Below are positions 7,372-8,380 of a stretch of DNA of 8,380 bases, piece by piece (within the stretch, counting starts at the first letter, position 1; each line of letters opens with the position of its first letter). The DNA is from Saprospiraceae bacterium (GTDB lineage Bacteria > Bacteroidota > Bacteroidia > Chitinophagales > Saprospiraceae). The DNA lies in the NCBI GenBank assembly GCA_947441325.1, contig CANETR010000064.1, positions 1 to 8,380 of the forward strand. Reading direction: 5' to 3'. The notes beneath the pieces were generated by a model that was not told the origin of the DNA, ran no database searches, and saw only the letters and a program-made list of their open reading frames with translations. Made by a program: the position numbers and the translations under genes.

Positions 7372-8380
7372 ATGTCAAATCAAAAACAGAGCGGATTGGA
7401 TATTGATTTGGGTAATCTTTGCTCAAAGGATGCCTTCGATTGGGCTAAAACGACTTTCCGTAACCGTGAGAATAAAGCGGGCGCTATTGCGCTTAAAGTT
7501 GACGGCGTTTTTTCTAATATGCTGATTTTTGGAAATCAACGCATCGGTATCGGTTCCGACGGAATCGGCACAAAAATCGAATTGACAGAGCGTACAGGTA
7601 TATATAATACTTTGGGTTATGACCTCGTTGCAATGGTGGCCGATGATTTGGCTACTGCCGGATTCGAACCGACAAGCATTTCAAATATCATCGATGTCGA
7701 CAAACTGGATCGTGAAATTATAAATGAACTGATGAAGGGCTTGGCCGAAGCCTGTAATTTTGCCAACATGAGCATTACGGGTGGTGAAATTGCAGAATTG
7801 GGCAACAGAATCAACGGCTGGGGTGATAGAATGCATTTCAATTGGTGTTCAACGGCCATTGGTACCCTTCCCGAAAATATGTCAAAACCTATCGACGGTT
7901 CAGGTGTAAAACCGGGTCAGACTATTATTTCCTTGCGTAGTCGTGGTTTCAGAAGCAATGGATTTTCATTGCTGCGCCGTACCATGCAGGCTGCATTTGG
8001 CGATAACTGGCACAGCGAAGCCTACAATAGCGAAAAAACATGGGGAGAAGCACTTTTGACACCTTCGCTCATCTACTGCCCGCTCATCAGTAAAATTATT
8101 GCAAGCGGAATTATACCCGAAGGCGCGGCACATATTACAGGTGGCGGATTGGCCGACAATTTCCGCAGGGTGTTGAAAACCACTAATTACGGTTGTGTGA
8201 TGAATAATCTTTGGGAGCCACTGGAAGTGATGCAACGTGTGATGGAATTGGGTAAAATTGCTGCCGAAGATGCATATCTCTATTGGAATATGGGCAACGG
8301 GATGCTTTTGGTGGTAGAGGAAAGCCAGGCAGACAATGTGCTGCAATTAGCCGAAAAAGAAGGATATCATGCACGAAAAG
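7372..8380 (+). CDS. purM: Phosphoribosylformylglycinamidine cyclo-ligase (AIR synthetase) family protein, 3' end missing
   Basis: The frame is open from ATG 7372 to the window edge, giving 336 residues; the alignment suggests only a short C-terminal tail is missing. PurM uses ATP to close formylglycinamidine ribotide into aminoimidazole ribotide, step five of IMP synthesis. Family features are SGLDIDLGN at 7-15, GSDGIGTK at 61-68 (ATP/phosphate site), GYDLVAMVADDL at 82-93, GGE at 137-139, the SRGFRSNGFSLLR segment at 190-202 and HITGGGLADNFRRVL at 254-268. It differs from textbook PurM in some places: GGEIAELG for GGETAEMPG, and WNMGNGM at 305-311 for FNMGIGM. This could mark a lineage-specific form or a paralogue. 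It is divergent from guaB, which fits the purine theme. The start follows an A/T-rich leader with no Shine-Dalgarno sequence and gives the expected N-terminus. Confidence 0.85.
   Translation, partial: MSNQKQSGLDIDLGNLCSKDAFDWAKTTFRNRENKAGAIALKVDGVFSNMLIFGNQRIGIGSDGIGTKIELTERTGIYNTLGYDLVAMVADDLATAGFEPTSISNIIDVDKLDREIINELMKGLAEACNFANMSITGGEIAELGNRINGWGDRMHFNWCSTAIGTLPENMSKPIDGSGVKPGQTIISLRSRGFRSNGFSLLRRTMQAAFGDNWHSEAYNSEKTWGEALLTPSLIYCPLISKIIASGIIPEGAAHITGGGLADNFRRVLKTTNYGCVMNNLWEPLEVMQRVMELGKIAAEDAYLYWNMGNGMLLVVEESQADNVLQLAEKEGYHARK

Noticed and set aside
7966..8346. A 126-codon open frame on the - strand, with another at 8183-8374
   Set aside because: Antisense to purM; the + strand frame carries continuous PurM motifs through this stretch.

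Overview
The window looks like chromosomal DNA of a Bacteroidota bacterium (Bacteroidales/Cytophagia-like; genus not determinable). The grounds are moderately AT-rich DNA, A-rich start regions without Shine-Dalgarno sequences, several TAnnTTTG boxes (the -7 element of this phylum) upstream of genes, a Bacteroidota-flavoured QueA C-terminus, and a Sec signal peptide ending in ATAQ. No tRNA, rRNA, CRISPR array, transposase or phage gene is visible.

Layout. (1) 1-399 (+): C-terminal end of a QueA-family queuosine enzyme, cut by the window edge. (2) 527-2080 (+): an intact ALDH7/antiquitin-type aldehyde dehydrogenase, closed by a strong hairpin terminator at 2169-2203. (3) 2378-3553 (+): an unrecognised exported 391-residue protein with a dense Cys/His/Trp motif. 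(4) 3554-3853: a gene-free island of tandem repeats. (5) 3854-5386 (-): guaA. (6) 5387-5677: a second gene-free repeat island. (7) 5678-7132 (-): guaB. (8) 7133-7371: a divergent regulatory region. (9) 7372 to the right edge (+): purM-like gene, complete except for its last residues.

The right half is a purine cluster. PurM closes the imidazole ring early in IMP synthesis, GuaB oxidises IMP to XMP, and GuaA aminates XMP to GMP. guaB and guaA lie in the same order and orientation as classical guaBA operons but are separated by 291 bp made almost wholly of short repeats. purM is transcribed away from guaB, across a 239-bp region with outward -7 boxes, a 7-bp inverted repeat and a leader hairpin.

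The most unusual content is non-coding. Both spacers around guaA are built from heptanucleotide arrays. One run (5552-5677) is 18 consecutive 7-bp units in strict register, whose sequence changes part way from TTCAGAT to TTCTWAC, ending exactly at the guaB stop codon. A related heptamer flanks guaA in inverted orientation (TCTTTCA on one side, TGAAAGA on the other), and a 61-bp repeat occurs three times downstream of guaA. No clear defence or mobile system was found; the repeat islands and the exported Cys/His-motif protein are the best candidates for undescribed biology.
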